Assembly: GCF_037975245.1 (NCBI RefSeq)
Contig: NC_092579.1
Span: forward strand, 13,376,678-13,440,677
DNA length: 64,000 bases
Source of the DNA: Apostichopus japonicus
Taxonomy: Eukaryota; Echinodermata; Holothuroidea; Aspidochirotida; Stichopodidae
Reading direction: 5' to 3'
Part shown: one piece after another, positions 63,955 to 64,000 of the stretch
Position numbering within the stretch: position 1 is the stretch's first letter
How the letters are laid out: the number at the start of each line of letters is the position of its first letter
Position numbers and translations under genes: made by a program
Notes under the pieces: model-generated
Told to the model about the DNA's origin: nothing
The model's database searches: none
The model's input: only the letters and a program-made list of their open reading frames with translations

Positions 63955-63993
63955 GCCTGACGTTTCGATCCTAGTAGGATCTTCTTCAAAGGC
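63955..63993 (-). ncRNA. Hammerhead-ribozyme-like motif (Penelope-type minimal form)
   Basis: Reading the minus strand from 63993: GCCT, TTGAAGA, A, GATCC, TACTA, GGATC, GAAA, C, GTC, AGGC. GCCT pairs with AGGC (stem I), and GATCC with GGATC (stem II, loop TACTA). GAAA is the invariant core box, and GTC is the usual cleavage triplet, directly before the 3' half of stem I. The first core box reads UUGAAGA against the consensus CUGANGA, so the critical C3 is U in this copy, and one extra A precedes stem II. Stem III is reduced to two pairs without a loop, as in hammerheads of Penelope-like retroelements. This copy is probably inactive. The source element would continue past the right edge or upstream of 63955. 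Confidence 0.5.
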
Positions 63994-64000
63994 TAAAAAA

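Larger units (their letters stand above)
60867..64000. other. Presumed intron 7 of SDR42E and window edge
   Basis: Exon 7 ends in phase 0 with a GTACGA donor at 60867. I looked for the next expected conserved block (the VHVDNL-type region of the family) and found none. The interval contains the 26-bp minisatellite, A/T-rich sequence and the ribozyme-like motif at the end. Confidence 0.55.

Overview
This window is nuclear DNA from an animal, almost certainly a marine invertebrate deuterostome. It is AT-rich, and its genes are split into short exons (39-169 bp) by introns of about 0.45-4.6 kb with GT..AG ends. The proteins most resemble vertebrate orthologues, and the repeats are the kinds common in echinoderms (an echinoderm such as a sea cucumber is plausible). 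The species assignment is inference. There are no bacterial operons, ribosome binding sites or CRISPR arrays.

Positions 1 to about 36.2 kb hold no gene I can support. This part is a repeat landscape: two non-autonomous hAT-type DNA transposons with matching 8-bp target duplications (5985-6771, 22792-23181), a LINE 3' end with an open reverse-transcriptase C-terminal frame (32092-32519), two minisatellites (10-bp unit at 11354, about 31-bp unit at 14821), a perfect 23-bp inverted repeat enclosing a (TA)n tract (18513-18622), polypyrimidine tracts, several diverged local duplications, and more than twenty C or G runs of ten bases or longer.

Positions 36.2 to 61 kb are gene-bearing. A minus-strand gene for endonuclease V (eight coding exons, 36219-42463, 246 aa, complete) lies head to head with a plus-strand gene for axonemal dynein light chain 4 (three coding exons, 43680-45932, 108 aa, complete). 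The 1.2 kb between their start codons should hold the promoters of both. About 5 kb further on begins a plus-strand SDR42E-type short-chain dehydrogenase gene (3beta-HSD-like family). Seven coding exons (51022-60866, 216 codons) are inside the window; the C-terminal half must lie beyond the right edge. The three genes share no pathway: ENDOV acts on inosine in nucleic acids, DNAL4 belongs to the dynein light-chain family, and SDR42E is a predicted NAD(P)-dependent oxidoreductase. Their adjacency is only genomic.

Mobile DNA in the gene region lies between genes or in introns: a third hAT-type element with an 8-bp target duplication (49063-49442), a LINE relic (54495-54830), a 127-bp MITE (58610-58736), a tRNA-derived SINE (about 60255-60518) and a 26-bp minisatellite (61781-62045). 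The last 40 bases carry a hammerhead-ribozyme-like motif on the minus strand, of the short type known from Penelope-like retroelements. I found no multi-gene novel system; the ribozyme-like motif, the (TA)n palindrome and the C/G-tract landscape are the most unusual signals.
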